Below are positions 47,598 through 56,883 of a stretch of DNA of 64,000 nucleotides, piece by piece; positions within the stretch are counted from its first letter, which is position 1; each line of letters starts with the position of its first letter. The DNA is from Catellatospora tritici (GTDB lineage Bacteria; Actinomycetota; Actinomycetes; Mycobacteriales; Micromonosporaceae). The stretch covers positions 508,706 through 572,705 of the forward strand of contig NZ_JAHRCY010000003.1 in the NCBI RefSeq assembly GCF_019083965.1, in the 5' to 3' direction. Position numbers and translations under genes: made by a program. Under the pieces are notes generated by a model, which saw nothing but the letters and a program-made list of their open reading frames with translations, was not told where the DNA came from and searched no databases.

Positions 47598-48928
47598 CGG
47601 CGACGAACGTCAAGAAGGGCACCTTCCTCGGCGCGGAGCGAGTGGAGGGTGTCCTTCCTTTCACTCAGGACGAGTTGCTGGCGCTGGACCGGGCGCACGT
47701 GTGGCACCCGTACGGTCCGATGCCGGGCACGCGTGACCCGCTGGTCGTCGACAGCGCCGAGGGCGTGCGGCTGCGGCTGGCCGACGGGCGGGAGCTGGTC
47801 GACGGGATGTCGAGCTGGTGGGCGGCGATCCACGGGTACCGGCACCCGGTGCTCGACGCGGCCGTCACCGACCAGCTGGGCCGGATGAGCCACGTGATGT
47901 TCGGCGGGCTCACCCACGAACCGGCGGTGCGGCTGGCCCGGACCCTGGTCGACATCACGCCGGACGGGCTGGAGCACGTGTTCCTGGCCGACTCCGGTTC
48001 GGTCAGCGTCGAGGTCGCCGTCAAGATGTGCCTGCAGTACCAGGTGTCGCGCGGGCGCCCGCAGAAGCGGCGACTGGCGACCTGGCGCGGCGGCTACCAC
48101 GGCGACACGTGGCATCCGATGAGCGTGTGCGACCCGGAGGGCGGCATGCACAGCCTGTGGGGCGACGTGCTGCCCCGGCAGGTGTTCGTCGGCGTCCCGC
48201 CGGTGGAGTTCGACCCGTCCTATGTGGCCGAGCTGGACGCTGCCCTGTCGGCGCACGCGCACGAACTGGCCGCGGTGATCGTGGAGCCGCTGGTGCAGGG
48301 CGCGGGTGGGATGCGTTTCCACCATCCGGGTTACCTGCGTGAGCTGCGGCGGCTGTGCGACGAGCACGACGTGCTGCTGGTCTTCGACGAGATCGCGACC
48401 GGCTTCGGGCGTACGGGGAAGCTGTTCGCGGCCGACCACGCCGGAGTGACCCCGGACGTGATGTGTGTCGGGAAGGCGCTCACAGGCGGATATCTGACAC
48501 TCGCGGCCGCACTGTGCACCTCGGAGGTGGCGCGCGGCATCTCCACCGGCACGGTGCCGGTGCTGGCGCACGGGCCCACGTTCATGGGCAATCCGCTGGC
48601 CTGCGCGGTCGCCAACGCCTCGATCGAGCTGCTGCTGGCGGGCGACTGGCGGGCCGAGGTGGCCCGGATCGAGGCGGGACTGCGCGCGGGGCTGGCCCCG
48701 GTGGCGGACCTGCCCGGCGTGGTCGATGTACGCGTGCTCGGCGCGATCGGCGTGGTGCGGCTGGACCACGAGGTGGACCTCGCGGCGGCCACGGCCGCGG
48801 TGGTGGCCCACGGCGTGTGGCTGCGCCCGTTCCGGGACCTGATCTACACCATGCCGCCGTTCGTCAGCTCCGATGCGGACGTCGCGGCGATCACCAGGGC
48901 GATGGCGGCCGCGGCCGCCGCCGCGTGA
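47594..48928 (+). CDS. bioA: adenosylmethionine-8-amino-7-oxononanoate aminotransferase
   Basis: A 444-residue class III PLP aminotransferase of biotin synthesis. BioA-type motifs are [70 protein letters not shown], and the PLP lysine Lys294 (VGKALTGGY). It lies between pyrD (GTGA overlap) and pyrF (19-nt gap). The first 20 or so residues ([18 protein letters not shown]) are not typical of BioA and are encoded by a hairpin related to palindrome family D. A GTG at 47642 inside this stretch is a possible alternative start. Confidence 0.93.
   Translation: MTATNVKKGTFLGAERVEGVLPFTQDELLALDRAHVWHPYGPMPGTRDPLVVDSAEGVRLRLADGRELVDGMSSWWAAIHGYRHPVLDAAVTDQLGRMSHVMFGGLTHEPAVRLARTLVDITPDGLEHVFLADSGSVSVEVAVKMCLQYQVSRGRPQKRRLATWRGGYHGDTWHPMSVCDPEGGMHSLWGDVLPRQVFVGVPPVEFDPSYVAELDAALSAHAHELAAVIVEPLVQGAGGMRFHHPGYLRELRRLCDEHDVLLVFDEIATGFGRTGKLFAADHAGVTPDVMCVGKALTGGYLTLAAALCTSEVARGISTGTVPVLAHGPTFMGNPLACAVANASIELLLAGDWRAEVARIEAGLRAGLAPVADLPGVVDVRVLGAIGVVRLDHEVDLAAATAAVVAHGVWLRPFRDLIYTMPPFVSSDADVAAITRAMAAAAAAA
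47614..47657 (+). repeat. family D-like hairpin inside the 5' end of bioA
   Basis: GAAGGGCACCTTCC (47614-47627) pairs with GGAGGGTGTCCTTC (47644-47657) with two G-U pairs and a 16-nt loop. It begins 20 nt into the annotated bioA frame and resembles the arm of element D1 (GAAGGGCCCCTTC). It could affect bioA translation or mark an element captured into the reading frame. Confidence 0.55.
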
Positions 48929-48947
48929 ACAGGCAGGAGTGAACGTG

Positions 48948-49793
48948 ATGGAGCCGTTCGGCGCCCGGCTGCGGGCAGCGATGGACGAGCACGGACCGCT
49001 GTGCGTGGGTGTGGACCCGCACGCCTCGTTGCTCAGGCAGTGGGGGCTCGGCGACGACGTGGCGGGTGTCGCCTCGTTCTGCGCCACGGTGGTCGACGCG
49101 TTGGCCGGTCGGGTCGCCGTGGTCAAGCCGCAGTCGGCCTTTTTCGAGCGATTCGGGGCCCGTGGGGCTGAGATTCTTGAGTCAACTATCCGACAGTTTC
49201 GGGAGGCCGGAACCCTTGTGCTTCTCGACGCGAAGCGTGGGGACATCGGCTCGACGGTCGCGGCGTACGCCGACGCGTACCTCAATCCATCGAACCCCAT
49301 GTATGTCGACGCGATCACCGCGAGTCCGTTCCTGGGTCTCGGATCGCTCGCACCGATGTTCGAGTCGGCGGCCGCGCACGGCGGTGGCGTGTTCGTTCTC
49401 GCGCTGACGTCCAACCCGGAGGGTCCCTCCGTGCAGCACGCTCGCAACATCGACGGCCGTACCGTCGCGCAGACGATCATCGACGAGATTTCCCAGCTCA
49501 ACGGTGGTGCCCAGCCGATGGGTAGCATCGGTGTCGTGGTCGGGGCGACCATCGGCGAGACCGGTCACGACCTGTCGAAGCTGGGCGGCCCGATCCTCGT
49601 TCCGGGGCTTGGGGCGCAGGGCGGTACCCCCGATGATCTTCGTTCGATCTTCGCCGACAACCTCGGTTCGGTGCTCCCGTCGTACTCCCGGGAAGTGCTC
49701 GGCGCGGGACCGTCGACGCAGGCGCTGCGCGACGCGGCATCCCGGGCGCTCGATGCCTGCGTGGCCGCATTGGGACATCAGGGCCGCTCGTGA
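48948..49793 (+). CDS. pyrF: orotidine-5'-phosphate decarboxylase (type 2)
   Basis: A 281-residue enzyme forming UMP, of the longer mycobacterial-type (type 2) subfamily. GVDPHASLLRQWG at the N-terminus and VLLDAKRGDIGSTVAAYA with the catalytic Asp/Lys array are diagnostic; LTSNPEG and GATIGET follow. The ATG at 48948 has AGGCAGGAG 8 nt upstream. The stretch around 49140-49220 is less G+C-rich than neighbouring genes. It closes the pyr operon. Confidence 0.95.
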   Translation: MEPFGARLRAAMDEHGPLCVGVDPHASLLRQWGLGDDVAGVASFCATVVDALAGRVAVVKPQSAFFERFGARGAEILESTIRQFREAGTLVLLDAKRGDIGSTVAAYADAYLNPSNPMYVDAITASPFLGLGSLAPMFESAAAHGGGVFVLALTSNPEGPSVQHARNIDGRTVAQTIIDEISQLNGGAQPMGSIGVVVGATIGETGHDLSKLGGPILVPGLGAQGGTPDDLRSIFADNLGSVLPSYSREVLGAGPSTQALRDAASRALDACVAALGHQGRS

Positions 49794-49871
49794 CCTTTCC
49801 GTGATCATGCGCGGTGACGTTGCCGAAAACGCCTCCGACCGCTAGGTTTCCCGGCGCTGGGCTGATCTGCC

Positions 49872-49891
49872 TGCGTGGCTGTGGCCACGCA
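49872..49891 (+). terminator. hairpin after pyrF
   Basis: TGCGTGGC and GCCACGCA (49872-49879, 49884-49891) form an 8-bp stem with a 4-nt loop in the 210-bp gap between pyrF and mihF. It could end the pyr transcript or belong to the mihF leader. The rest of the gap shows no gene. Confidence 0.4.
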
Positions 49892-50003
49892 TGCGTTTCA
49901 CCTGCGACGCGGGTGTCATGCGAACTTTCCGGTGGGAGGTGCGCGTGTCACCACACACGTCGGCGATCCCGTCGACGTGAGGAAGAGGACCTGAGGAGAA
50001 CTG

Positions 50004-50318
50004 GTGCCGCTCCCGTCACTGACCCCAGAGCAGCGCGCTGCCGCGCTGGAGAAGGCCGCGGAGGTCCGTAAGGCTCGCGCTGAGCTCAAGGAGCAGCTCA
50101 AGCAGGGCAAGACGACCCTGGCCGCCGTGCTCGACCGGGCCGAGGGCGACGACGTCGTCGGCAAGCTCAAGGTTTCGGCCGTGCTGCAGGCGCTCCCCGG
50201 TATCGGCAAGATCCGGGCCACGCAGATCATGGAGAAGCTGAAGATCGCCGACAGCCGCCGTCTGCGGGGCCTGGGCGACCAGCAGCGCAAGGCTCTGCTG
50301 GCCGAGTTCGCGGCCTGA
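50004..50318 (+). CDS. mihF: mycobacterial-type integration host factor mIHF
   Basis: A 104-residue nucleoid-associated protein specific to actinobacteria (sIHF in Streptomyces). A basic N-terminal helix (EKAAEVRKARAELKEQLK) precedes a helix-two-turn-helix DNA-binding domain (LPGIGKIRATQIMEKLKIAD, then RRLRGLGDQQRKALL). The GTG at 50004 has GAGGAGAA upstream. It is followed by an unusual structured region before gmk. Confidence 0.95.
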   Translation: MPLPSLTPEQRAAALEKAAEVRKARAELKEQLKQGKTTLAAVLDRAEGDDVVGKLKVSAVLQALPGIGKIRATQIMEKLKIADSRRLRGLGDQQRKALLAEFAA

Positions 50319-50487
50319 GCCGTCGGACCGTCAGTACCGAGCTGAACCCCCCACCGCGGACGGACAACCGTACGCGGTGACCGGCCCACCGGGCGCCCAG
50401 GCGCCCGGAAGGCCGAAGGAACCTCGGAGTCTCCACCGGGCGGTCTCACACACCGGCGGTGTGGCCCCGGGTTCCACGGATCGTCGC
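50319..50487 (+). other. structured intergenic RNA region, candidate 3' UTR or small RNA
   Basis: Successive hairpins are visible: 50353-50378 (ACCGCG/CGCGGT with inner ACGG/CCGT), 50389-50408 (CCGGGCGCC/GGCGCCCGG), and an ACACC/GGTGT hairpin near 50453-50465. They are followed immediately by a strong terminator. No open reading frame here is credible. Whether this is a mihF 3' UTR or an independent RNA cannot be decided from sequence. Confidence 0.4.
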
Positions 50488-50520
50488 CCAGCGGCGCTGT
50501 CGCATCGACAGCGCCGCTGG
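50488..50520 (+). terminator. strong intrinsic terminator
   Basis: Perfect 15-bp arms CCAGCGGCGCTGTCG and its complement with a 3-nt loop (50503-50505) are followed by TTCGTTTCT, a U-rich tail. This is the most classical Rho-independent terminator in the window. The remaining 120 bp to gmk hold TTGACA at 50587-50592, a possible -35. Confidence 0.85.
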
Positions 50521-50640
50521 TTCGTTTCTGTCGGTGACGGACCCTTTCGGCCCGTTCGCCGGTGCGAAATCGCTGTGACGTGAGTCTTGACACCGGGGGG
50601 CGGCTGCCACGACCACTCCTCGATTGGGTAGAAATTGAGA

Positions 50641-51255
50641 ATGGAAGACGTCGCACCGCTCGCCGCCAGAGCGGCCGCGCCCGCCCGACTCACCGTTCTG
50701 TCCGGTCCGTCCGGTGTCGGCAAGGATGCCGTCATCGAGGTGATCCGCAAGCGCAACCCGTGGGTGTGGCTGTCGGTCTCGGTGACCACCCGCCGCAAGC
50801 GCGACTACGAGGTCGACGGCAAGCACTACACGTTCGTCTCCCGTACCGAGTTCGAGCGCCTGGTCGACGGCGGGATGCTGCTGGAGTGGGCCGAGTTCGC
50901 GGGCAACCTCTACGGCACGCCCCGGGCCGCGGTCGAGGGACGCCTGTCCGCCGGGATCCCCACCCTTCTCAAGATCGACCTTCAGGGCGCGCGCCAGGTC
51001 CGCGACACCATGCCCGACGCCCAACTGGTGTTCCTCGCCCCGCCCAGCCGGGAGGAGCTGCGTCGTCGGCTCATCGGCCGCGGCACCGAGGACCCGGACA
51101 CCATCCGCCGCCGGTTGGCGCACGCCGACGAGGAGCTCGCCTCCGAGTCCGAGTTCGACGTGACCGTGGTGAACGACTACCTCGAGCGTGCCGCGGACGA
51201 GTTGGTAGGATTGCTCGGTTCGCCGGTCCTCGCCTCCGCGCGCCCGCGTATTTAG
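50641..51255 (+). CDS. gmk: guanylate kinase
   Basis: A 204-residue kinase converting GMP to GDP. The P-loop is [10 protein letters not shown], with Asp where most orthologs have Thr or Ser after the Lys. [20 protein letters not shown] is the GMP-binding segment and IDLQGARQV the Walker B-like strand. The ATG at 50641 lies just after TAGAAATTGAGA; no good ribosome-binding site is present, so it may be leaderless. It is followed 36 nt downstream by rpoZ. Confidence 0.95.
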   Translation: MEDVAPLAARAAAPARLTVLSGPSGVGKDAVIEVIRKRNPWVWLSVSVTTRRKRDYEVDGKHYTFVSRTEFERLVDGGMLLEWAEFAGNLYGTPRAAVEGRLSAGIPTLLKIDLQGARQVRDTMPDAQLVFLAPPSREELRRRLIGRGTEDPDTIRRRLAHADEELASESEFDVTVVNDYLERAADELVGLLGSPVLASARPRI

Positions 51256-51291
51256 CCGACCGGCACACTTCGAAGACTAAGGACTGACACC

Positions 51292-51558
51292 GTGGCTGGA
51301 ACCGTCGCCGATCCCATTGGCATCACCAACCCGCCGATCGACGAGCTGCTCGACAAGACCTCGTCGAAGTACGCACTGGTGATCTTCGCGGCCAAGCGCG
51401 CGCGGCAGATCAACGCCTACTACAGCCAGCTCGGCGAGGGCCTGCTGGAGTACGTCGGCCCGCTGGTGGAGACCACCCCGCAGGAGAAGGCGCTGTCCAT
51501 CGCCATGCGCGAGATCAACGCCGGCCTGCTGACCGCTGAGCCGACCGGCGAGGCCTGA
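51292..51558 (+). CDS. rpoZ: RNA polymerase omega subunit
   Basis: An 88-residue RNA polymerase assembly subunit that contacts beta'. The conserved core is [20 protein letters not shown] followed by [14 protein letters not shown]. The GTG at 51292 has AAGGA upstream. It is placed between gmk and coaBC, as in most actinobacteria. Confidence 0.96.
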   Translation: MAGTVADPIGITNPPIDELLDKTSSKYALVIFAAKRARQINAYYSQLGEGLLEYVGPLVETTPQEKALSIAMREINAGLLTAEPTGEA

Positions 51559-51569
51559 GCATCCCGTCC

Positions 51570-52763
51570 ATGGCTCGGATCGTGTTGGGCGTCAGTGGCG
51601 GCATCGCCGCGTACAAGGCCTGTGAGCTGCTCCGTCTGCTGACCGAGTCCGGGCACCACGTGCGCGTGGTGCCCACCGAGGCCGCGCTGCGCTTCGTCGG
51701 CGCCCCCACCTGGGAGGCGCTGTCGGGCCAGCCGGTCGCCACGGGCGTCTGGGACGACGTCCCGCACGTGCCGCACGTGAAGCTGGGGCAGAGCGCCGAC
51801 CTGGTGCTGGTCGCCCCGGCCACGGCGGACCTGCTGGCCCGCGCCGCGCACGGGCTGGCCGACGACCTGCTCACCAGCACGCTGCTGACCGCCCGGTGCC
51901 CGGTGGTGTTCGCCCCGGCGATGCACACCGAGATGTGGGAGCACCCGGCCACCGCCGACAACGTCGCCACGCTGCGCCGCCGCGGCGCCGTGGTGATCGA
52001 GCCCGCCGTCGGGCGGCTCACCGGCGTCGACACCGGCAAGGGGCGCCTGCCCGACCCCGCGCAGATCTTCGCGATCGCGCTGCGGGTGCTCGCCCGGGGC
52101 GCCCAGCCGGTCACCGACCTGGCCGGACGGCACGTGGTGGTCACCGCGGGCGGCACCCGCGAACCGCTGGACCCGGTGCGATACCTGGGCAACCGCTCGT
52201 CGGGCAAGCAGGGCTACGCCTTCGCCCGCAGCGCGGTGGCCCGCGGCGCCCGGGTGACGCTGGTCGCGGCGAACGTGGCGCTGGACACCCCGGCCGGGGT
52301 GGACCTGGTGCGGGTGGGCACCACCGCCGAGTTGCGCGAGGCGGTGCTGGCCGCGGCCAAGGACGCCGACGCGGTCGTGATGGCGGCGGCTCCGGCCGAC
52401 TTCCGCCCTGCCGTATACGCCGATCAGAAGATCAAGAAGCGGGACGACGGTGCCGTGCCGGTCATCGAACTCGCGGTGAACCCGGACATCTCGGCCGAAG
52501 TCGGCGCGAGCAAACGTCCTGGTCAGGTGCTTGTCGCGTTCGCCGCGGAGACACATGACGCGATTGCGCACGCGCGCGTAAAACTGCAGCGCAAGCGGGC
52601 CGACCTGATCGTGGTCAACGAGGTCGGCACCGATAAGGTCTTCGGCGCCGACGACAATCAGGCGGTCGTCCTCGGCGCCGACGGCACCCGGGATGACCTG
52701 CCGTCGCAGAGCAAGGACGCGCTCGCCGACGCCGTATGGGACCGCGTCGTCGCGCTGTTGTAA
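51570..52763 (+). CDS. coaBC: bifunctional phosphopantothenoylcysteine decarboxylase/synthetase
   Basis: A 397-residue coenzyme A biosynthesis enzyme. The N-terminal CoaC flavoprotein domain (about 1-185) begins [19 protein letters not shown] and has [14 protein letters not shown]. The C-terminal CoaB synthetase domain begins [20 protein letters not shown], with [12 protein letters not shown] and the Lys-rich KIKKRDDG loop. The ATG at 51570 follows rpoZ by 11 nt with only a weak ribosome-binding site, suggesting coupling. Confidence 0.95.
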   Translation: MARIVLGVSGGIAAYKACELLRLLTESGHHVRVVPTEAALRFVGAPTWEALSGQPVATGVWDDVPHVPHVKLGQSADLVLVAPATADLLARAAHGLADDLLTSTLLTARCPVVFAPAMHTEMWEHPATADNVATLRRRGAVVIEPAVGRLTGVDTGKGRLPDPAQIFAIALRVLARGAQPVTDLAGRHVVVTAGGTREPLDPVRYLGNRSSGKQGYAFARSAVARGARVTLVAANVALDTPAGVDLVRVGTTAELREAVLAAAKDADAVVMAAAPADFRPAVYADQKIKKRDDGAVPVIELAVNPDISAEVGASKRPGQVLVAFAAETHDAIAHARVKLQRKRADLIVVNEVGTDKVFGADDNQAVVLGADGTRDDLPSQSKDALADAVWDRVVALL

Positions 52764-52911
52764 ACAAAGATCACTCTGTGTCCCGCTTTGCGGACGCGTG
52801 GCCGTCCAATGCGTGTCTGATCCGATCGCGTTGACTAGACTTCTCGGCCAGGACGCACATGGCCGCAAAGACCATTGGCCACAGTCAGCCATCGCAGTAT
52901 TGGAGAGTCGA

Positions 52912-54102
52912 GTGGCACGTCGCCTGTTCACCTCGGAATCGGTCACCGAGGGTCACCCGGACAAGATCGCCGACCAGATCAGTGACGGCATCCTGGACGC
53001 GCTGCTGCGCCAGGACCCGCGGAGCCGCGTCGCGGTGGAGACCCTGATCACCACCGGCCAGGTGCACGTGGCGGGTGAGGTGACCACGCAGGCGTACGCC
53101 GACATCCCGACGATCGTCCGCGACACGATCCTCTCGATCGGCTACGACTCGTCCAAGAAGGGCTTCGACGGCGCCTCCTGCGGCGTCAGCGTGTCCATCG
53201 GCTCGCAGTCGCCCGACATCGCCCAGGGCGTCGACAGCGCGCTGGAGCACCGCTCCGGCGAGGGCGCCGACACGCTCGACCTGCAGGGCGCCGGCGACCA
53301 GGGCATGATGTTCGGCTTCGCCTGCTCGGAAACGCCCGAGCTGATGCCGCTGCCGATCGCGCTGGCGCACCGCCTGGCCCGCCGCCTCACCGCGGCCCGC
53401 AAGGACGGCGCGATCCCGTACCTGCGCCCCGACGGCAAGACCCAGGTCACCATCGAGTACGACGGCTTCAAGCCCGTCCGCCTCAACACCGTGGTCGTCT
53501 CCTCGCAGCACGCGCCCGACATCTCGCTGGAGTCGCTGCTGACTCCCGACGTGCGCGAGCACGTCATCGCCCCGGAGCTCGACGGCCTGGGCCTGGACAC
53601 CGAGGGCTACCGGCTGCTGGTCAACCCGACCGGCCGCTTCGAGATCGGCGGCCCGATGGGCGACGCCGGTCTGACCGGCCGCAAGATCATCGTCGACACC
53701 TACGGCGGCTACTCCCGCCATGGCGGCGGCGCCTTCTCCGGCAAGGACCCGTCGAAGGTCGACCGCTCGGCGGCGTACGCCATGCGCTGGGTCGCCAAGA
53801 ACGTGGTCGCCGCGGGGCTGGCCGAGCGCTGCGAGGTGCAGGTGGCGTACGCCATCGGCAAGGCCAAGCCGGTCAGCCTGTTCGTGGAGACCTTCGGCAC
53901 CGAGGCCGTGCCGGTCGACCGGATCGAGAAGGCCATCGGCGAGGTGTTCGACCTGCGCCCGGCCGCGATCATCCGCGACCTGGACCTGCTGCGCCCGATC
54001 TACCAGCAGACCGCGGCATACGGTCACTTCGGCCGCGAGCTGCCCGACCTGACCTGGGAGCGCACCGACCGCGTCGCCGACCTGAAGTCCGCCATCGGCT
54101 GA
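52912..54102 (+). CDS. metK: S-adenosylmethionine synthetase
   Basis: A 396-residue enzyme making SAM from methionine and ATP. Motifs are [16 protein letters not shown] (ATP site), [12 protein letters not shown], and [19 protein letters not shown] (P-loop-like). The GTG at 52912 has GGAGAG close upstream; a TTG 12 nt earlier is in frame but would sit on that site. TTGACTAGACT near 52831 is a likely promoter element. I looked for a SAM riboswitch in the 148-bp leader and found none that I recognise. Confidence 0.97.
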   Translation: MARRLFTSESVTEGHPDKIADQISDGILDALLRQDPRSRVAVETLITTGQVHVAGEVTTQAYADIPTIVRDTILSIGYDSSKKGFDGASCGVSVSIGSQSPDIAQGVDSALEHRSGEGADTLDLQGAGDQGMMFGFACSETPELMPLPIALAHRLARRLTAARKDGAIPYLRPDGKTQVTIEYDGFKPVRLNTVVVSSQHAPDISLESLLTPDVREHVIAPELDGLGLDTEGYRLLVNPTGRFEIGGPMGDAGLTGRKIIVDTYGGYSRHGGGAFSGKDPSKVDRSAAYAMRWVAKNVVAAGLAERCEVQVAYAIGKAKPVSLFVETFGTEAVPVDRIEKAIGEVFDLRPAAIIRDLDLLRPIYQQTAAYGHFGRELPDLTWERTDRVADLKSAIG

Positions 54103-54116
54103 CCTGCTCCGCTCCA

Positions 54117-54155
54117 ACCCCGGCAACCGTGCCCGCTACGGCCGGGAGCCGGGGT
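54117..54155 (+). terminator. hairpin after metK
   Basis: ACCCCGGC (54117-54124) pairs with GCCGGGGT (54148-54155) around a 23-nt loop, 14 nt after the metK stop. It is a moderate terminator candidate and is followed by palindrome B2. Confidence 0.45.
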
Positions 54156-54172
54156 GGACGACTCCGCTTTTG

Positions 54173-54237
54173 ATCGACGCTGGCCTATCCAGAAGACGGG
54201 TTTCGATTATCCGTCTACTGGATAGGCCAGTGTCGAT
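54173..54237. repeat. interspersed palindrome, family B, copy B2
   Basis: Arms of 27 nt (54173-54199 and 54211-54237) enclose an 11-nt loop with only two imperfections, one of them a G-U pair. The arm ATCGACGCTGGCCTATCCAG is shared with B1; the loops are unrelated. It lies 70 nt after metK and about 90 nt before priA. Confidence 0.9.
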
Positions 54238-54330
54238 TCAAGGGGGGCTGGGGCAAGGAGGCGGCGGCGCCGCGAGGTGGGGGAGGCCGGGGTTCGGGTG
54301 GGCGTCGGAGCGGTCTGGTAGGAACACCCC

Positions 54331-56298
54331 GTGACCGCCGTACGCAAACCGCCGCGCGAGCGGCAGCCCGCCCCGGAGCTGCCCGTCGCCCGCGTCTGCG
54401 TAGACGTCCCGCTGCCGCACCTGGACCGCCCCTTCGACTACCTGGTGCCGACCGAGCTGGCCGAGTCCGCCCAGCCGGGCGTGCGGGTCAAGATCCGTTT
54501 CAGCGGCCAGCTCGTCGACGGCTGGCTCACCGAGCGCGTCGCGCGCACCGAGCACGAGGGCAGGCTCGCCTGGCTGGAGAAGGTCGTCTCCGCCGAACCG
54601 GCGCTGGACCCCCACGTGCTGGCCCTGGCCCGCGCCGTCGCCGACCGGTACGCGGGCAGCCTCGCCGACGTGCTGCGCCTGGCCGTGCCGCCCCGCCAGG
54701 CGAAGGTGGAGACCCCCGCCGCCGGGGGCACCCCCGAGCCGCCGGAGCTGCCTGATCCGGGCGGCTGGAGCCGCTACCCGGCCGGGGCCGCGTTCCTGCG
54801 CGGGCTGGCCGAGGGGCGGGCGCCCCGGGCGGTCTGGTCGGCGCTGCCGGGCGAGCAGTGGCCCCGGCGCCTGGCCGAGGCGGTGGCGGCCACCCTGCAC
54901 GGCGGCCGCGGCGCGGTGGTCGTGGTCGCCGACGCCCGTGACCTGGACCGCCTGGACACCGCGCTGACCGCGCTGCTCGGCCCGGACCGGCACGTGGCGC
55001 TGACCGCCGCACTGGGGCCGGGCGAGCGCTATCGGCGGTTCCTCAAGGCCCGCCGGGGTGAGGTGGCGGCCGTGGTGGGCACCCGGGCGGCCGCGTTCGC
55101 GCCGGTGCCCGACCTGGGCCTGGTGGCGATCTGGGACGACGGCGACGACCTGCACGCCGAGCCGCGCGCGCCGTACCCGCACGCGCGGGAGGTGCTGCTC
55201 ACCCGCGCCCAGCAGACGGGCGCGGGGGTGCTGGTGGGTGGCTTCGCCCGCACGGCGGAGGCGCAGCAGTTGCTGGCGACCGGCTGGGCGCGGGAGGTGG
55301 TGGCCACCCGCGAGGAGCTGCGCCGGGCCGCGCCCGGAGTGCAGGCGGCCGACGACAGCCAGCTCGCCCGCGATCCGGCCGCCGCGTCGGCCCGGCTGCC
55401 CAGCCTGGCCTGGCAGGCGGCTCGGGAGGCGCTGGCGGCGGGGGCGCCGGTGCTGGTGCAGGTGCCCCGGCGGGGGTATGTGCCGTCGGTCTCCTGCCAG
55501 GAGTGCCGCGAGCGGGCCAGGTGCGCGCACTGCTCCGGACCGCTGGCGCTGGGCGGCTCGGGTCAGGTGGCCAGTTGCCGGTGGTGCGCGCGGCCCGCGG
55601 CGGGCTGGACCTGCCCGAGGTGCGGCGGCCGCCGGCTGCGCGCGGCCGTCACGGGGGTACGCCGTACCGCCGAGGAGTTGGGTCGGGCGCTGCCGGGGGT
55701 GCCCGTGCGGACCTCGGGCCGCGACGGGGTGCTGGCCGAGGTGCCCGACGAGGCGTCGCTGGTGCTGGCCACGCCCGGGGCCGAGCCGGTGGCGCCGGGC
55801 GGCTACGGCGCGGTGCTGCTGCTGGACACCTGGGCGCTGCTGACCCGGGCCGATCTGCGCGCCACCGAGGAGGCGGCGCGGCGCTGGTTCAACGCGGCGG
55901 CGCTGGCCCGGCCGGCGGGGCGGGGCGGCCGGGTGGTCCTGGTCGCCGAGGGTTCGCTGGCGCCGGTGCAGGCCCTGGTGCGCTGGGATCCGGGCTGGCT
56001 GGCCGAGCGCGAGCTGGGGGAGCGGCGTGAGCTGGGGTTCCCGCCGGCGGCGCGGCTGGCCACGCTGACCGGCACGGCCACGGCGGTGGGGGAGCTGATC
56101 GAGCTGGCCCGGCTGCCGGAGTCGGTGCAGGTGCTGGGTCCGCTGCCGGTGGACGAGCAGCACGAGCGGATGCTGCTGCGCACCGCGCGCGGTGCCGGGC
56201 TGTCGCTGGCGCGGGCGTTGCACGAGGCGGCGGGGGTACGCAGCGCGCGCAAGGCGCCGGACCCGGTGCGGGTGCAGCTTGACCCACATGAACTATGA
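54331..56298 (+). CDS. priA: PriA-like primosomal protein N', ATPase motifs lost
   Basis: A 655-residue PriA homolog. The N-terminal DNA-binding domain is clear (ARVCVDVPLPHLDRPFDYLVP). The zinc-binding region has eight Cys: CQEC, CAHC, CRWC and CPRC between about 390 and 435. The helicase signatures are gone: there is no GxTGSGKT Walker A (the region reads VWSALPGEQWPRRLAE), and the DEEH box is IWDDGDDLHAE. It probably works as a DNA-binding or loading protein without helicase activity, a known feature of actinobacterial PriA. The GTG at 54331 has TAGGAA upstream. Confidence 0.92.
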   Translation: MTAVRKPPRERQPAPELPVARVCVDVPLPHLDRPFDYLVPTELAESAQPGVRVKIRFSGQLVDGWLTERVARTEHEGRLAWLEKVVSAEPALDPHVLALARAVADRYAGSLADVLRLAVPPRQAKVETPAAGGTPEPPELPDPGGWSRYPAGAAFLRGLAEGRAPRAVWSALPGEQWPRRLAEAVAATLHGGRGAVVVVADARDLDRLDTALTALLGPDRHVALTAALGPGERYRRFLKARRGEVAAVVGTRAAAFAPVPDLGLVAIWDDGDDLHAEPRAPYPHAREVLLTRAQQTGAGVLVGGFARTAEAQQLLATGWAREVVATREELRRAAPGVQAADDSQLARDPAAASARLPSLAWQAAREALAAGAPVLVQVPRRGYVPSVSCQECRERARCAHCSGPLALGGSGQVASCRWCARPAAGWTCPRCGGRRLRAAVTGVRRTAEELGRALPGVPVRTSGRDGVLAEVPDEASLVLATPGAEPVAPGGYGAVLLLDTWALLTRADLRATEEAARRWFNAAALARPAGRGGRVVLVAEGSLAPVQALVRWDPGWLAERELGERRELGFPPAARLATLTGTATAVGELIELARLPESVQVLGPLPVDEQHERMLLRTARGAGLSLARALHEAAGVRSARKAPDPVRVQLDPHEL

Positions 56299-56334
56299 CG
56301 ACTAAGTTGTGATCGGAATCCGATGTGGATTCCC

Positions 56335-56380
56335 ATCGGGTGGCGCCGGGTCCGGGGGTGGGACGCCGTCGCCACCCGAT
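56335..56380. terminator. hairpin 1 between convergent priA and ABM gene
   Basis: Perfect 11-bp arms ATCGGGTGGCG (56335-56345) and CGCCACCCGAT (56370-56380) with a 24-nt loop, 37 nt after priA. Confidence 0.6.
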
Positions 56381-56408
56381 CGACATGCTCGCCCGCTAAC
56401 GCGGCTTG

Positions 56409-56442
56409 CTCGGTGGAATCCCGCGCTCCGGATTCCACCGAG
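56409..56442. terminator. hairpin 2 between convergent priA and ABM gene
   Basis: Perfect 13-bp arms CTCGGTGGAATCC (56409-56421) and GGATTCCACCGAG (56430-56442) with an 8-nt loop. With hairpin 1 it forms a tandem pair serving the convergent genes. Confidence 0.7.
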
Positions 56443-56468
56443 TGGCCGCTACCGTGGGCGACGAACCG

Positions 56469-56759
56469 TCACATCGCGTGCACGACGTCCAGGTTGTGGA
56501 AGATCGGACCCTTGGCAACCAGGGCCGCCATCGCCTTGGCCAGCTCGCCTGTCTCCGGCTTGTCGCTGTTGGCCATCGCCTCCTCGTACGAGGGGAACTC
56601 GATGATGGTCAGGTAGCGGCGCGGATTGTCGCGGTCGCGGGTCACCCGCAGCAGGCGGAACGGCGGCGGGCCGTCCATGTCCTCCTGGCGGGACTCCATC
56701 AGCGCCTGGATCTCGTCGAAGCGGTCGGTCTCGTACTCGATGATCTGGATGAAGCCCAT
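56469..56759 (-). CDS. small dimeric alpha/beta-barrel (ABM-like) protein
   Basis: A 96-residue protein with the beta-alpha-beta pattern of ferredoxin-like dimeric barrels (MGFIQIIEYETDRFDEIQAL; RYLTIIEFPSYEEAMANSD; the C-terminal helix ELAKAMAALV). It probably belongs to the antibiotic-biosynthesis-monooxygenase-like superfamily, but no catalytic residues identify a reaction. The ATG at 56759 has GAGGAGGG 5 nt upstream. It is divergent from def and probably monocistronic. Confidence 0.75.
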   Translation of the reverse strand: MGFIQIIEYETDRFDEIQALMESRQEDMDGPPPFRLLRVTRDRDNPRRYLTIIEFPSYEEAMANSDKPETGELAKAMAALVAKGPIFHNLDVVHAM

Positions 56760-56883
56760 GGTGCCCTCCTCATGTCGAAATCAGGACAAAGCTAACCCTG
56801 GGCGACCGATGGCGCAGCCGGACATCAGACACTCCGTAGACTGATCAGGCATCCCTTTCCGCCCTGTTCAGGAGACGACGCCC

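Noticed and set aside
50341..50360. 6C-type small RNA after mihF, suggested by a CCCCCC run
   Set aside because: Only one C-run of six is present, and it is not in the loop of a hairpin paired with a second such loop, as 6C RNAs require.
52764..52911. SAM riboswitch upstream of metK
   Set aside because: The 148-bp leader lacks the conserved cores of the SAM riboswitch classes that I can recall, and the apparent promoter leaves only a short leader.
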